A stretch of 64,000 nt of DNA, from positions 62,001 to 126,000 of the forward strand of contig NZ_JACJQA010000008.1 in assembly GCF_014696355.1 (NCBI RefSeq). The letters run 5' to 3'. Position 1 is the stretch's first letter; the number at the start of each line of letters is the position of its first letter. Made by a program: the position numbers and the translations under genes. Source of the stretch: Pseudanabaena sp. FACHB-1998. Lineage in GTDB: Bacteria; Cyanobacteriota; Cyanobacteriia; Pseudanabaenales; Pseudanabaenaceae. The notes under the pieces were generated by a model. The model did not search any database. It was given only the letters and a program-made list of their open reading frames with translations, and was not told the origin of the DNA. Below are positions 1-9,330 of the stretch, in pieces.

Positions 1-1
1 A

Positions 2-2014
2 ACGGTGATAATTTCCAATCCTCTCCAATTCTCTTCACAAGAAACGTTAGATTATTTGCGAACCAGTTTTACAACTTTGCATAAAGATCGCTATGGCTTT
101 ATCTTTGCAGATAAGTCTCTAATAGTGGAAGCGATCGCTGTGGAAATCATCATTTCCAGAAAAAAGGAGAAACTAAAAAGTAAAAAAGCTAACCACCAAT
201 CGTTAACAGCTGACATCCAAAAAGCCCAAGTTTACATGGCAGGTGCATGGCGCGAAACTCCTGTATTGCGGCGTGAGGATTTGCGCGTAGGCGATCGCAT
301 TGTGGGGGCAGCATTGATTATTGATGCGACGGGTACTAATGCGATCGAGCCGAATTGGGAAGCAGAACTGAATGAGGATGATTGTTTGATATTAAGGCGA
401 TCGCCTCAATATCAAACAGATGGGAGAGAAGATTCTCTTCAAGTCTCACTTATAAAGGGGGATTTAGACGGATCGCTTCCTGATCCTATTAAATTAGAAA
501 TCTTTAATAATCTTTTTCAATCCATTGCTGAGCAGATGGGATTTACGCTGCAAAATACAAGTGCGAGTGTGAATATCCGTGAGCGCTTGGACTTTTCCTG
601 TGCAATTTTTAATCGCGAAGGTGAATTAGTTGCAAATGCGCCACATATTCCTGTTCATCTTGGCTCGATGGGTGAAAGTGTGAAGGCTTTAATTCGCGAA
701 AAGGGAACTACGAATATCCATTTTGGTGATGTGTTTGCGACCAATAATCCCTATAACGGGGGAACACATTTACCTGATATTACGGTGATTACGCCTGTAT
801 TTATTGATTCAGCACAACCCATTTTTTATGTCGCTTCCCGAGGACATCATGCGGATATTGGCGGTATCACCCCCGGTTCAATGCCTTCTAATAGTACGAG
901 CATCGAAGAAGAGGGAATTCTCTTTGATAATTTCCAGCTTGTAAAAAATGGAAAATTTTGTGAAGTGGAAGCCCTCGCTTTATTAACTTCTAGTTCATAT
1001 CCAGCCCGTAATTCTACTCAAAATATTGCAGATTTACAAGCCCAGATCGCCGCCAATGAATGTGGTGCAAAGGAACTTCAGCGTATGGTAAATCATTATG
1101 GCGCGATAACAGTTCAAGCCTATATGGGCTTTGTGCGCGACAATGCTGAATCTGCAATTCGGAAAGCGATCGCAAATTTAGCAAAGGAAAAAGATGAACG
1201 TAAATTTGTTTATCCTATTGATAATGGCAGTCAAATAGTTGTTTCCGTCAGCTTAGATCCCATTGAGAGAACTGCAAAGATTGACTTTACGGGAACTTCG
1301 GCACAATTAGGGAATAACTTTAATGCGCCACTTGCCGTTTGTAAGGCGGTTGTGTTGTACGTGTTTCGTACTCTCGTTGATGATGATATCCCTCTCAACG
1401 GGGGATGTTTGGAACCTTTGGAAATTGTTGTTCCTGAAGGTTCGATGCTCAATCCTGTTTATCCTGCGGCAGTAGTGGCGGGAAACGTGGAGACCTCTCA
1501 GGCGATCGCTAATGCTTTGTATGGTGCGTTGGGTGTGATGGCAGCCTCACAGGGAACGATGAATAACTTTACCTTTGGTAGCGATCGCTATCAATACTAC
1601 GAAACTATTTGCGGTGGATCGGGTGCGGGGATTGATTTTGATGGGACGGATGCAATTCAAACTCATATGACCAATTCGCGACTCACTGATCCCGAAATTC
1701 TGGAATGGCGCTTTCCTGTGCTTTTGGAAGAGTTCTCAATTAGGGCAAACAGTGGCGGCAAAGGCAAACACAGAGGCGGTAATGGTGTGACTAGACGAAT
1801 CAAGTTTCTGGAACCAATGACTGCGGCAATTTTGTCAAGTAGTCGCGTTATTTCTCCTTTTGGATTAAATGGTGGTGAGGCAGGCGCAACGGGTCGAAAT
1901 TATGTAGTAAGGAATGATGGCACAATTACCAATTTAATCAGTACTGCTACAGTCCAAATGGAATCTGGAGATACTTTTGTGATTGAAACTCCTGCTGGCG
2001 GAGGCTATGGATAG
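2..2014 (+). CDS. 5-oxoprolinase / hydantoinase B family protein, 3' part only
   Basis: This is the C-terminal part of an ATP-dependent 5-oxoprolinase or N-methylhydantoinase-type enzyme; the reading frame is open to the left edge, so the true start lies outside the window. The first 150 or so residues look like the tail of a HyuA domain (motif VGDRIVGAALI). The remaining 510 or so form a complete HyuB domain, beginning near DPIKLEIFNNLF and ending in the glycine-rich GGGYG typical of the family. Single-chain oxoprolinases of about 1200 residues carry HyuA and HyuB in this order, so a fused enzyme is likely. The substrate, 5-oxoproline or a hydantoin, cannot be told from this half. The stop codon is followed immediately by IS debris, but the protein's C-terminus looks intact. 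Confidence 0.9.
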   Translation, partial: TVIISNPLQFSSQETLDYLRTSFTTLHKDRYGFIFADKSLIVEAIAVEIIISRKKEKLKSKKANHQSLTADIQKAQVYMAGAWRETPVLRREDLRVGDRIVGAALIIDATGTNAIEPNWEAELNEDDCLILRRSPQYQTDGREDSLQVSLIKGDLDGSLPDPIKLEIFNNLFQSIAEQMGFTLQNTSASVNIRERLDFSCAIFNREGELVANAPHIPVHLGSMGESVKALIREKGTTNIHFGDVFATNNPYNGGTHLPDITVITPVFIDSAQPIFYVASRGHHADIGGITPGSMPSNSTSIEEEGILFDNFQLVKNGKFCEVEALALLTSSSYPARNSTQNIADLQAQIAANECGAKELQRMVNHYGAITVQAYMGFVRDNAESAIRKAIANLAKEKDERKFVYPIDNGSQIVVSVSLDPIERTAKIDFTGTSAQLGNNFNAPLAVCKAVVLYVFRTLVDDDIPLNGGCLEPLEIVVPEGSMLNPVYPAAVVAGNVETSQAIANALYGALGVMAASQGTMNNFTFGSDRYQYYETICGGSGAGIDFDGTDAIQTHMTNSRLTDPEILEWRFPVLLEEFSIRANSGGKGKHRGGNGVTRRIKFLEPMTAAILSSSRVISPFGLNGGEAGATGRNYVVRNDGTITNLISTATVQMESGDTFVIETPAGGGYG

Positions 2015-2022
2015 GGCATTGC

Positions 2023-2384
2023 ACTGATTGGCAATTCGGTAAGACAGTGTTAATGTGTTGACCTTGAGGGTAGTGCATCACGGTGTCGCCTTCCCCTTGG
2101 TATGGATAATGCTGGATAAAAAAGGTAATTCAAACACTCGCGAACGCTGTGAATTGTGGAATCGCTTTCTGGAAATATTTGCAGACCGCAAAATCGACTT
2201 TTTGACCGCAGACCGAGAGTTTGTGGGTGAAGAATGGTTTGATTATTTGCTGTGTGACCCATATACCCCCTTTAGAATTCGTATTCGCAAAAATACCTTG
2301 CTTGACGATGGGGAAAAAGAACTACGGGCTGATGTTTGTTTTCAAGATCTCCAAGTTGGGGTATGTGGATTTCTCGCTGTCGAA
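2023..2384 (+). pseudogene. IS4-family transposase fragment
   Basis: The translation from about 2055 contains VVHHGVAFPLVW, KKGNSNTRERCELW and FLTADREFVGEEWF, the central DDE core of IS4-family transposases. The preceding residues DWQFGKT are coded at 2026-2046 in a different frame, so there is a frameshift near 2050. No N-terminus, C-terminus or terminal repeat remains. Near 2385 the homology switches abruptly to an IS256-type transposase. A dead remnant. Confidence 0.82.
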
Positions 2385-3000
2385 GGGAGCAAAATTCTGG
2401 TTGGCGGTACTCACCGAAATTCACAACCGTGGGGTCAAAGATATTTTGATTGCTTGTGTCGATGGCTTGACTGGATTTCCTAATGCTATTGAAACTGTGT
2501 TTCCTAAAACTCAGGTGCAATTATGCATTGTCCACATGGTCAGAAATTCAGTCGCTTTTGTCCCTTGGCAACAACGCAAGCAAGTTTGTGCTGACCTCAA
2601 AGCAATTTATGCTGCTGCGACGGAATCAGAGGCGGAGTTTAACCTTGAGTTGTTTGCTGAAAAATGGGACAAGCAATATCCGTCGATTTCCAAGTCTTGG
2701 CGCAGTCATTGGGCGAATATTATCCCCTTCTTTGTTTTTCCTCCTGAGATTCGTAGAGCGATTTATACTACCAAGGCACTTGAGTCAATGAATAGCAGTT
2801 TGCGTAAGATTAAATCTCAACAGATTTTTCCCTCTGATGAGGCTGCTTTCAAGTTGGTTTATTTGGCGATGCGGAATATTTCTAAGAAATGGACAAGGCT
2901 CCATTCGTGATTGGAAGCCTGCTCTCAATCGCTTTGCTATCCTCTTTGAAGATCGTCTCCACATCTAGTTTCTAGACTTTACACATTTTCCTTGACAGTC
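2385..3000 (+). pseudogene. IS256-family transposase fragment with right end
   Basis: Within the frame of 2221-2910, residues from KGAKFWLAVLTEI onward match the second half of IS256 (Mutator-type) transposases: VKDILIACVDGLTGFPNAI carries the second catalytic Asp and YTTKALESMN the catalytic Glu. The frame is broken near 2890-2900; the expected tail IRDWKPALNRFAILFEDRL continues in another frame to a stop at 2966-2968. The sequence at 2980-3000 (ACACATTTTCCTTGACAG) resembles an IS256-type terminal inverted repeat. The 5' half is missing, replaced by the IS4 fragment. Confidence 0.85.
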
Positions 3001-3220
3001 TCAAAATAAGCGCTTTAATGAGCAACTTGCACGGCAGCGTATTGCTATGGAGCATGTTAATCGTCGTCTGAAAATTTTTAAGATTCTCTCTTTGCTTTAT
3101 CGTAATTGCCGTCGTCGTTTTGGCTTACGTTGTAATTTGATTGCTGCTATTTATAACTTTGAAGTTGCTTGCTGCTAAGTCCTCTGTTTCTCCACCCTAA
3201 TCTCAGTTCTGCAAGAGGTC
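3001..3220 (+). pseudogene. IS5-family transposase C-terminal fragment
   Basis: The frame at 3005-3178 encodes about 57 residues containing ARQRIAMEHVNRRLKIFKIL and RFGLRCNLIAAIYNFE, ending in TAA. This is the C-terminal end of an IS5-type DDE transposase (DDE_Tnp_4), where EHVNRRLK carries the catalytic Glu. It abuts the IS256 end. The following bases to about 3220 include CTGCAAGAGGTCTA, possibly the terminal repeat of this element, though this is uncertain. The rest of the gene is absent. Confidence 0.75.
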
Positions 3221-3429
3221 TATTGAATATGCTCTTATGCTAATTTATATCTGAAAAACTTTCTTTCTTTTCTTTTATACTGTACCTCACTAGGCTGGAA
3301 TTTGCTATATATCTAAAAATAAAGTTTTTTAGTAAAAAATTAGCCCTCCTAAAAAGTGTTGTATTGTCTACTTTTAGATTTGTTTTTTGGAATTAATTTT
3401 TACTAGTTAGGCAAAAACTCTGAACTTAT

Positions 3430-4212
3430 ATGGATATATTCAACTGGAAGCTCATTAAAAAGATAGTATCTCTAATTATTATTACTGGAGCATTATGGAT
3501 AGGTGCAACATCCATCGTCCTAGCTGAAGATTCTACTCATTGGGGATATGGTGGCTCAGAAAACCCAACTCAATGGAGTAGCTTAAGTAAAAACTTTGCA
3601 TTATGTGAGCTAGGTAAATCTCAATCTCCAATTAATATTACAAATTCCTATGTAATATCAGGCAATCAAGACCAAATCGAATTTAATTACCTTCCTTCTT
3701 CTTTAGAAATTATTAATAATGGTCATACCATTCAGGTTAATTACGACAAGGGTAGTAGTGTGACTATCAATGGTGAGAAATACGAATTAGTTCAATTCCA
3801 TTTTCATACTCCCAGTGAACACAATATTAATAGTAAAGCCTATGCAATGGAATTACATTTAGTCCATCGGAACGCTTCGGGTACATTGGCAGTTGTGGGA
3901 GTAATGATCCAAAATGGTAGGGCTAATCCGCTTATTGCAGAGATTTGGGGAAATATCCCTGCTATAAAAACGACAAAGTTGGTTAGCGATCGCCAAATTA
4001 ACGTTTCCGAACTTTTGCCTATGAGTAGAGCCTATTACAGTTATGATGGCTCACTCACTACGCCACCCTGTAGTGAGGGCGTAAAATGGAATGTCTTTGC
4101 AGAACCGATTACTATTTCAGAAGAACAAATTCAAGAATTTCAAAAGCTATATCAGGTAGATGCCAGACCAATTCAATCATCTAACTCAAGATTAATAAAA
4201 TTACACTTGTAG
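3430..4212 (+). CDS. Alpha-type carbonic anhydrase, exported (EcaA-like)
   Basis: Interconverts CO2 and bicarbonate, probably in the periplasm. Residues 1-32 form a signal peptide (basic LIKK, a hydrophobic stretch, cleavage after VLA). The alpha-CA fold follows: zinc ligands His124 and His126 in QFHFHTPSEH and His143 in MELHLVH, the substrate-pocket motif SLTTPPCSEGVKW, and a likely disulphide between Cys59 and Cys214. All catalytic residues are present and the length of 260 is usual for bacterial alpha-CAs. It stands alone between IS debris and pgeF; the 210 bp upstream are AT-rich with no recognisable element. In cyanobacteria such enzymes have been called EcaA; a role in inorganic carbon supply is inferred from the family. 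Confidence 0.93.
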   Translation: MDIFNWKLIKKIVSLIIITGALWIGATSIVLAEDSTHWGYGGSENPTQWSSLSKNFALCELGKSQSPINITNSYVISGNQDQIEFNYLPSSLEIINNGHTIQVNYDKGSSVTINGEKYELVQFHFHTPSEHNINSKAYAMELHLVHRNASGTLAVVGVMIQNGRANPLIAEIWGNIPAIKTTKLVSDRQINVSELLPMSRAYYSYDGSLTTPPCSEGVKWNVFAEPITISEEQIQEFQKLYQVDARPIQSSNSRLIKLHL

Positions 4213-4234
4213 TTTATAGTTGTTGCCATTCTTG

Positions 4235-4279
4235 ACCAGAAACGAGTGGCGGCGCGAAGCGCCGCCACTCGTTTCTGGT
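4235..4279. repeat. Perfect hairpin, GGCGC-GAA-GCGCC core
   Basis: Two 21-nt perfectly complementary arms around the triloop GAA, 22 bp after the carbonic anhydrase stop. The arm contains CGAGTGGCGGCGC, also present in copies at 47101, 49219 and 50900. Confidence 0.95.
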
Positions 4280-4285
4280 TTTGTG

Positions 4286-4332
4286 TAAATAATTAGCTGG
4301 GTGCTGCTTTGCGCCGCACAGCTAATTATTTA
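4286..4332. repeat. Decayed hairpin, AATAATTAG family
   Basis: The outer 14-nt arms (TAAATAATTAGCTG and its complement) pair perfectly, but the core GGTGCTGCTTTGCGCCGCA has lost symmetry compared with the intact copies at 13234 and 15147. It lies 6 bp after the previous hairpin and upstream of pgeF. Confidence 0.85.
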
Positions 4333-4383
4333 CTGGGAAGGGGGTAGGATTGCTACATAATCTTGCAAGTGTAAAGTAAAACA

Positions 4384-5130
4384 ATGACCTCAAATCAGTG
4401 GGAATGGCAAAATGGTGTATTAACGTGCGAGTTATTAGCTGACTGGAAGCATGGTTTTTTTACACGATCGCACGCTCCTAAATTACCTAAAGATTTACAT
4501 TTTAATCTTGCGGAATCAGGAAAAGCCTATCGAGCGAAGCAGGTACATGGTAATCGGTTAATTCATAGGAACGAAATTAACGATGCTCTAGATACATTAC
4601 CTGAAGCTGATGGGGTATGGGCAACCCGTGACGATCAACACAATCATTCGGTGTGGGTCTGTACGGCTGATTGTGTACCAGTCTTAATCGGCGATCTCAA
4701 ATCAGGCTCGGTCGCTGCAATCCATGCAGGTTGGCGGGGAACTGCGGCAGGCATCGTTACTAAAGCGATCACTACTTTATGCGAACAAGGGAGTGAGTTA
4801 ATCGATTTACGAGTTGCGCTTGGACCCGCAATTTCTGGCAAGGTTTATCAAGTAACTCAAGATGTAGCTAATCAAGTAACCGCTACGGTCAAGCAACCAG
4901 TGGGGTTACATCCTGATGATCATCCTGAGAGGGTAAAGCTTGATTTACGCCAAGTACAATTGCAACAACTTCAGGAATTAGGAATACCTTTAGAAAATGT
5001 GGCGATCGCGCCTTACTGCACTCTGCAAAATGAGGAAATTTTCTTTTCCTATCGTCGATATTTTCTCAACAATCCTAATCCCCTCCCTAGAGCGCCTCAA
5101 GTGCAGTGGTCGGGCATTGCGATCGCTTAA
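4384..5130 (+). CDS. pgeF: Peptidoglycan editing factor PgeF (YfiH/DUF152, laccase-domain)
   Basis: A member of the copper-oxidoreductase-like DUF152 family; E. coli YfiH/PgeF corrects misincorporated residues in the UDP-MurNAc peptide stem. Family metal-site residues are visible: His55 in KQVHGN, Cys97 in CTADCVP and His114 in AIHAGWRGT, with the C-terminal signature FFSYRRYF. The length of 248 is normal. ATG at 4384 is the start, with the preceding stretch AT-rich and no strong ribosome binding site. A perfect hairpin follows the stop. Whether the enzyme acts as an editing hydrolase or a purine nucleoside phosphorylase in this host cannot be seen. Confidence 0.92.
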   Translation: MTSNQWEWQNGVLTCELLADWKHGFFTRSHAPKLPKDLHFNLAESGKAYRAKQVHGNRLIHRNEINDALDTLPEADGVWATRDDQHNHSVWVCTADCVPVLIGDLKSGSVAAIHAGWRGTAAGIVTKAITTLCEQGSELIDLRVALGPAISGKVYQVTQDVANQVTATVKQPVGLHPDDHPERVKLDLRQVQLQQLQELGIPLENVAIAPYCTLQNEEIFFSYRRYFLNNPNPLPRAPQVQWSGIAIA

Positions 5131-5141
5131 AGTCTAAGCCC

Positions 5142-5192
5142 ACCCAATAATTAGTAATGCGGCGCGAAGCGCCGCATTACTAATTATTGGGT
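5142..5192. repeat. Perfect 51-nt hairpin (AATAATTAG family, GAA loop)
   Basis: Arms of 24 nt around GAA, 12 bp after the pgeF stop. The outer part CCCAATAATTAG is shared with the copies at 13234 and 15147; the inner arm differs (TAATGCGGCGC against CTGTGCGGCGC), compensated on both sides. The right flank GTCTATTTTTA is also shared with the 13234 copy. Confidence 0.95.
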
Positions 5193-5223
5193 TTTAATGT
5201 CTATTTTTATAATAGGAAAGGAG

Positions 5224-5270
5224 TAATACAAAAGCCCAAAATGGCATAGCCATTTTGGGCTTTTGTATTA
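5224..5270. terminator. Perfect 47-nt hairpin, ATA triloop
   Basis: Arms of 22 nt (AAAAGCCCAAAATGGC inside) around ATA. It lies just beyond the stop of the minus-strand gene ending at 5273 and between two convergent genes, with T-rich and A-rich edges, so it can work as a bidirectional terminator. Related stems occur at 40834, 42052 and 47216. Confidence 0.8.
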
Positions 5271-5272
5271 GA

Positions 5273-8068
5273 TCATTCTTTTGATCCTTCCGTTGAAGGG
5301 TTGTTATTCAGCAAGGCTTCCAGATCGGCAAATTCATCGATTTCATCTGACACTCTAGATTTTGCATCTTTTTCCCCCGTAGCTTTATTAGCCTTGTCAG
5401 CAATGTTTAATTCTTCAATTTTGGCAAGAAACTGATCGACCAGAGACTCCTGCACCAAATATTTCGCCCCCTCTTCGGAAGCGATCGCCTCTATATTTGG
5501 CTCAGTATTTGGCTCAGTGTTTAAGACATTAACCTGAGTCTCCATCGGTACTTCCATTGACTGAGGGATGCTATTTTCCAAATTATCTTCAGAGATCAAG
5601 ACCTCTTCAGCGATTTCAGTGGCTTGTTCGGATATTGCTGCAATTTCAACAATTTCTTCCACTTCTTGATTACTACTTTCTTCCTCTTGGATTAATTCAG
5701 CAATTAGGATCTCTTCCGCAATTTCAGTGGCTTGCTCGGATATTGCTGATATCTCCATGATATCTTCAACCTCTTGATCTTCAAGCTTTTGGTCTTCAAC
5801 CTGTTCATTTTGTGCCATTTCCGTTATCTCTTCACTAGGTTCTTCTAAATACTGTCTCAAGATATTTTCAACATAAAAATTAAAGGTAACTAATTCATCT
5901 AGCTCCTCATCAAAATCTGGAGAATATTCTTCTTCAGTTGGCTCATCTATAGATTCTTGAGTAAGCGCCACATCCTCATCTGCATCTGATTTAGACTCTT
6001 CGCCTGCATCAAAAACGTCAGAGATTATATCTGCGGTCTCTATAGAGGTTTCAGATATAATCTCCTCAACCTGTGATTCTTCGGCAAAACTATCAACTTC
6101 CGCTTTTTCTGGTTCTGTCGCCTCAGGATTAGTGGTATTCGCGCTAGCAGGTTTTACTGGCTTACCAAATCCATAATTTTTTTGAGCAAAACCTTTTTTG
6201 CGAGCTTTTTTAAGAAAATGTATAGCCTTACTATCAACTTTTGAGGTAGCGTCAACAACTGCTTCAGATAATTCTTGCTCATAAGAATCCGAAGATTCTA
6301 CAACTTGATCAACTAAATCATTATCCACAACTAAAACATTTTCAGGTGCTACTGCATCTGGTTGTTCGGGTAAATCATTACTTAATTCTTCTGTAACTGA
6401 AAAGCTTTCAGAAACTTCTGGCGATTCGGTGAGTTCCGAACTTAGCAAGACTCCATCTTCTAACTGCTCGGCTGTGTCGGAGATGAATCCAGAAATATCT
6501 TCTTCAGCAATAATTTTTTCATTTACTAATCCTAACTCAGGATTTTCATTGATATCTGCCAAATCTATCTCTAGAGAATCGCTAGGGCTTTCAGTCTGAG
6601 GTACATCTAGACTGTTTTCTAGATCTGTTTCTAGAAATGCTTCATCATCGTGGCTATCACTAATGACTTCTTGAATATCTAGCTCAACTTGAAGTTCCGC
6701 TTCTAATTCTAAAGTTATATCAACCTCTACCTCTAAGTTAATATCTTCTGGAGGTTGAGCGATCGCTTCAGGCTCCTCTACAAATTCTTCGACCTCTACC
6801 TGAACATCTTGTAGTTCTGAACTTGTGATTTGTTCTTCAGACTCAGGCTCAAAGACATCTGCAATCGATTCACTGATAAATTCTTCAGGTTGATTATTAC
6901 TGGTTTCTACAGCTTCATCACTAGAATCAATAATAATTGAATTTTCATTTAAATTTTCTTCGATAATCCCAGTAGATGCTTGCGATTCACTGATTAAATC
7001 TACAACTTCAACTTCAGGTTCGTGCCCAGATACTTGCGATTCACTGGTTAAATCTACATCTTTAACTTCAAGATCTGGTGAGGGTAGTTCTAATTCGCTG
7101 ATTTCATCGTTATTTTCAGCTTCTATCTCTTGTGGATTTTCCAATACTTGAGAATCTTGAGAATCGGGAATTTCGATTAAACTTTCGATGGGTTGCTCAA
7201 GTGAATCTATTGATTCGTCTACAATTTCAAGATTACTTTGAATTTCCTCTACTACATTTTCGGATTCTTCAGGGTCTGAAATTTCAAGATCATTTTGGAT
7301 TTCCTCTACTATATTTTCGGATTCGGATTCGTCAGGTGTTTCAGCTAAGAGGGTATCGTTTATTTCTTTTTGTCTATCAATTACTACAATTGCAGCCTCT
7401 GGCTCATCTTCAAAAAACTTTAATAGCTGGGGCGATCGCCAACCAATAGTTGTAAAACTATTTTTAATTTTTTCCACAGGAAATGGTTGCAGATTAGACA
7501 ACTCAGACGCAGCCGTAAGCTTAATCCTTAAAGCCGAAACTCCCGATTGCAGCAAAATATTGCTCAATAAAAAACAAACCTCAGCCCATAGGATGCCAAA
7601 TAATCTCAGCCCCGCGGGAAATGGCGCGATCGCTTGAGCGAGTGGTGCAGCAATATAGATTTTGCAAAAAATGGCACTCATTACCAAGGCGATCGCGATC
7701 GCCAACCATCCCGTAACATGCCATCCGTTGCGTTGCTGTTTAATCAGTGTTAATACCCGACGCTCATTTTCGCTTAAGTCTGCGGACGACTTAGCGATAA
7801 ACCAAAGACTAAAGGGCGAAAATGGCTGTTGCCACTGGAGCCATGCACCTAAAGCGATCGCTGGAAATCCTAGCAACAAAATCTCTAACCAAGTAGGAAA
7901 TACTGGATCACCAACTGCTAATCCCGCCATACTCCAAGCTAATAACCAAGGCACACCCGCAGTTAGCGCAATATTCCCCCAAATAAATGGATGATTGCTC
8001 ACAAAGTTACTATCACTTAAAGCAAAGCCACTTAAGGACTGGGAATTAGGGGATTTCATATATAACAC
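5273..8068 (-). CDS. Membrane protein with very long acidic low-complexity tail
   Basis: Resembles the cyanobacterial group named low-complexity tail membrane proteins; no biochemical role is known to me. Residues 1-180 hold about four hydrophobic segments (for example PWLLAWSMAGLAV, ILLLGFPAIALGAWL, WLAIAIALVMSAIFCKIYIA). After about residue 215 the protein is dominated by Glu, Asp, Ser, Ile and Val, giving a very low predicted pI. The tail carries internal repeats: AISEQATEIAEE occurs twice and SENIVEEIQNDLEI twice. A short basic patch (FLKKARKKGFAQK) interrupts it around residue 615. The start could be the fourth codon (MKSPNS). The next gene upstream is potD on the same strand, about 100 bp away, so co-transcription is uncertain. 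Confidence 0.8.
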   Translation of the reverse strand: MLYMKSPNSQSLSGFALSDSNFVSNHPFIWGNIALTAGVPWLLAWSMAGLAVGDPVFPTWLEILLLGFPAIALGAWLQWQQPFSPFSLWFIAKSSADLSENERRVLTLIKQQRNGWHVTGWLAIAIALVMSAIFCKIYIAAPLAQAIAPFPAGLRLFGILWAEVCFLLSNILLQSGVSALRIKLTAASELSNLQPFPVEKIKNSFTTIGWRSPQLLKFFEDEPEAAIVVIDRQKEINDTLLAETPDESESENIVEEIQNDLEISDPEESENVVEEIQSNLEIVDESIDSLEQPIESLIEIPDSQDSQVLENPQEIEAENNDEISELELPSPDLEVKDVDLTSESQVSGHEPEVEVVDLISESQASTGIIEENLNENSIIIDSSDEAVETSNNQPEEFISESIADVFEPESEEQITSSELQDVQVEVEEFVEEPEAIAQPPEDINLEVEVDITLELEAELQVELDIQEVISDSHDDEAFLETDLENSLDVPQTESPSDSLEIDLADINENPELGLVNEKIIAEEDISGFISDTAEQLEDGVLLSSELTESPEVSESFSVTEELSNDLPEQPDAVAPENVLVVDNDLVDQVVESSDSYEQELSEAVVDATSKVDSKAIHFLKKARKKGFAQKNYGFGKPVKPASANTTNPEATEPEKAEVDSFAEESQVEEIISETSIETADIISDVFDAGEESKSDADEDVALTQESIDEPTEEEYSPDFDEELDELVTFNFYVENILRQYLEEPSEEITEMAQNEQVEDQKLEDQEVEDIMEISAISEQATEIAEEILIAELIQEEESSNQEVEEIVEIAAISEQATEIAEEVLISEDNLENSIPQSMEVPMETQVNVLNTEPNTEPNIEAIASEEGAKYLVQESLVDQFLAKIEELNIADKANKATGEKDAKSRVSDEIDEFADLEALLNNNPSTEGSKE

Positions 8069-8167
8069 TCAGAAATAATTTATACATTTTTTAAATTTGA
8101 GAAGCACCACATAAATACCAGCAGATACTAGATACGTTTACGTTAAGGAGATACCTAATAAATCGAC

Positions 8168-9316
8168 TTATCCCAAACCAGTAGTTAAGCGCGTCCAGAA
8201 ACCTTCATAAATTTGAAGAACTTCAGGTTCTAGTTTGGTAATGCGCCCACTTTTGGAAATCATAGCTTCAGTTGGTTCTAAAGCGGAAATAGCTTTTAGA
8301 TCTTCGGGGATCATTGATTTCGCTAGTTTATTAGTCGTGCCAAAGCTATTAGCATCACTAATTTTTGATGCAACTTCAGGCTTCATTACATAATTGATCC
8401 AAGCATGAGCGCCTTCAATATTTGAGGCTCCTCTGGGGATCGCCATTGTATCTGTCCAAATCGATGTCCCGCTATTTGGCAAAATATACTTGATATTAGG
8501 ATCTTGTCTCGCTAAGCTAATCGCATCTCCCGAAAAAGCCATACACATCATCAGATCGCCAGAAGCCAAGGGATCGCGCCACGCATCCGTGGTGAAATTA
8601 GCGATCGCAGGCATAAGTTCTCTGAGTTTCTGAAAAGCCTGCTCAATTTTTTCTGGTTCTTTAGTATTATACGAACCACCTAACATATGGAGAGCCATCC
8701 CCATAACTTCACGGGGATCATTAACAAGGGTAATTCTGAGCTTGCTTTTATGCTCCCAGAGATAATTCCAATCCATCGGCTCGTCGCCGACGATCGATCT
8801 AACCGCCTTAACATTGTAGGCAAGCCCTGTTGTTCCCAAACTCACAGGAATACTAAATACAGCGCCACGATCATGGGGCAACTCTAAATAATTTTCAGAT
8901 ATATTTTTTAGATTTGGTAATAATTTTTTATTCAATGGGGCAAGTAATTTCAGGTCGCGCATCTGCGTCACCATGTAATCACTGGGATAAATAATGCTGT
9001 AGCCCGATCGCCCCCCCGAAGCCTCTAGCTTGGCTAGCATTACTTCATTAGAGTCGTAGGCATCACCCACTACTTTAATTCCCGTCTCTTTGGTAAAACC
9101 TTCTAAGACCTCTTGGTTATTAACGTAGGTCGCCCACCCATAAATATACAAAGTTTGTTTATCTTGAGTAACAGGACGAGTGACCTCTTCCTTCCCAGAA
9201 TCTGCGCCTTGGGGATCTTTCTCAAAAATGCCACAGGCGGCGAGGGTGGATGCTCCCGCCAGAGCAGAGGTGGCATAGGCAGTCTGTCTAAGAAATTTAC
9301 GCCGAGAGATACTCAT
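8168..9316 (-). CDS. potD: Spermidine/putrescine-type ABC transporter substrate-binding lipoprotein
   Basis: Extracytoplasmic solute-binding protein of the PotD/PotF family (SBP_bac_8-like). The N-terminus has a twin-arginine signal (SRRKFLRQ, residues 4-11) followed by a lipobox (LAAC, Cys28), predicting Tat export and lipid anchoring. Family hallmarks are YIYGWATYVN near residue 58 and the SDYMV region. It lies 14 bp after potA on the same strand, so the two are surely co-transcribed. No PotB or PotC permease follows; the next gene is the acidic tail protein. Polyamine specificity is inferred from the family. Confidence 0.9.
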   Translation of the reverse strand: MSISRRKFLRQTAYATSALAGASTLAACGIFEKDPQGADSGKEEVTRPVTQDKQTLYIYGWATYVNNQEVLEGFTKETGIKVVGDAYDSNEVMLAKLEASGGRSGYSIIYPSDYMVTQMRDLKLLAPLNKKLLPNLKNISENYLELPHDRGAVFSIPVSLGTTGLAYNVKAVRSIVGDEPMDWNYLWEHKSKLRITLVNDPREVMGMALHMLGGSYNTKEPEKIEQAFQKLRELMPAIANFTTDAWRDPLASGDLMMCMAFSGDAISLARQDPNIKYILPNSGTSIWTDTMAIPRGASNIEGAHAWINYVMKPEVASKISDANSFGTTNKLAKSMIPEDLKAISALEPTEAMISKSGRITKLEPEVLQIYEGFWTRLTTGLG

Positions 9317-9330
9317 AGATTATGTCGGTA

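Noticed and set aside
2221-2910. Intact 229-residue transposase
   Set aside because: The frame begins in IS4-derived sequence out of its own frame, enters IS256 sequence and ends in a frameshift, so it is an accidental chimera.
4235-5270. CRISPR array from closely spaced palindromic repeats
   Set aside because: Repeats are not direct, are unequally spaced, differ in sequence and have no spacers of constant length; no cas gene.
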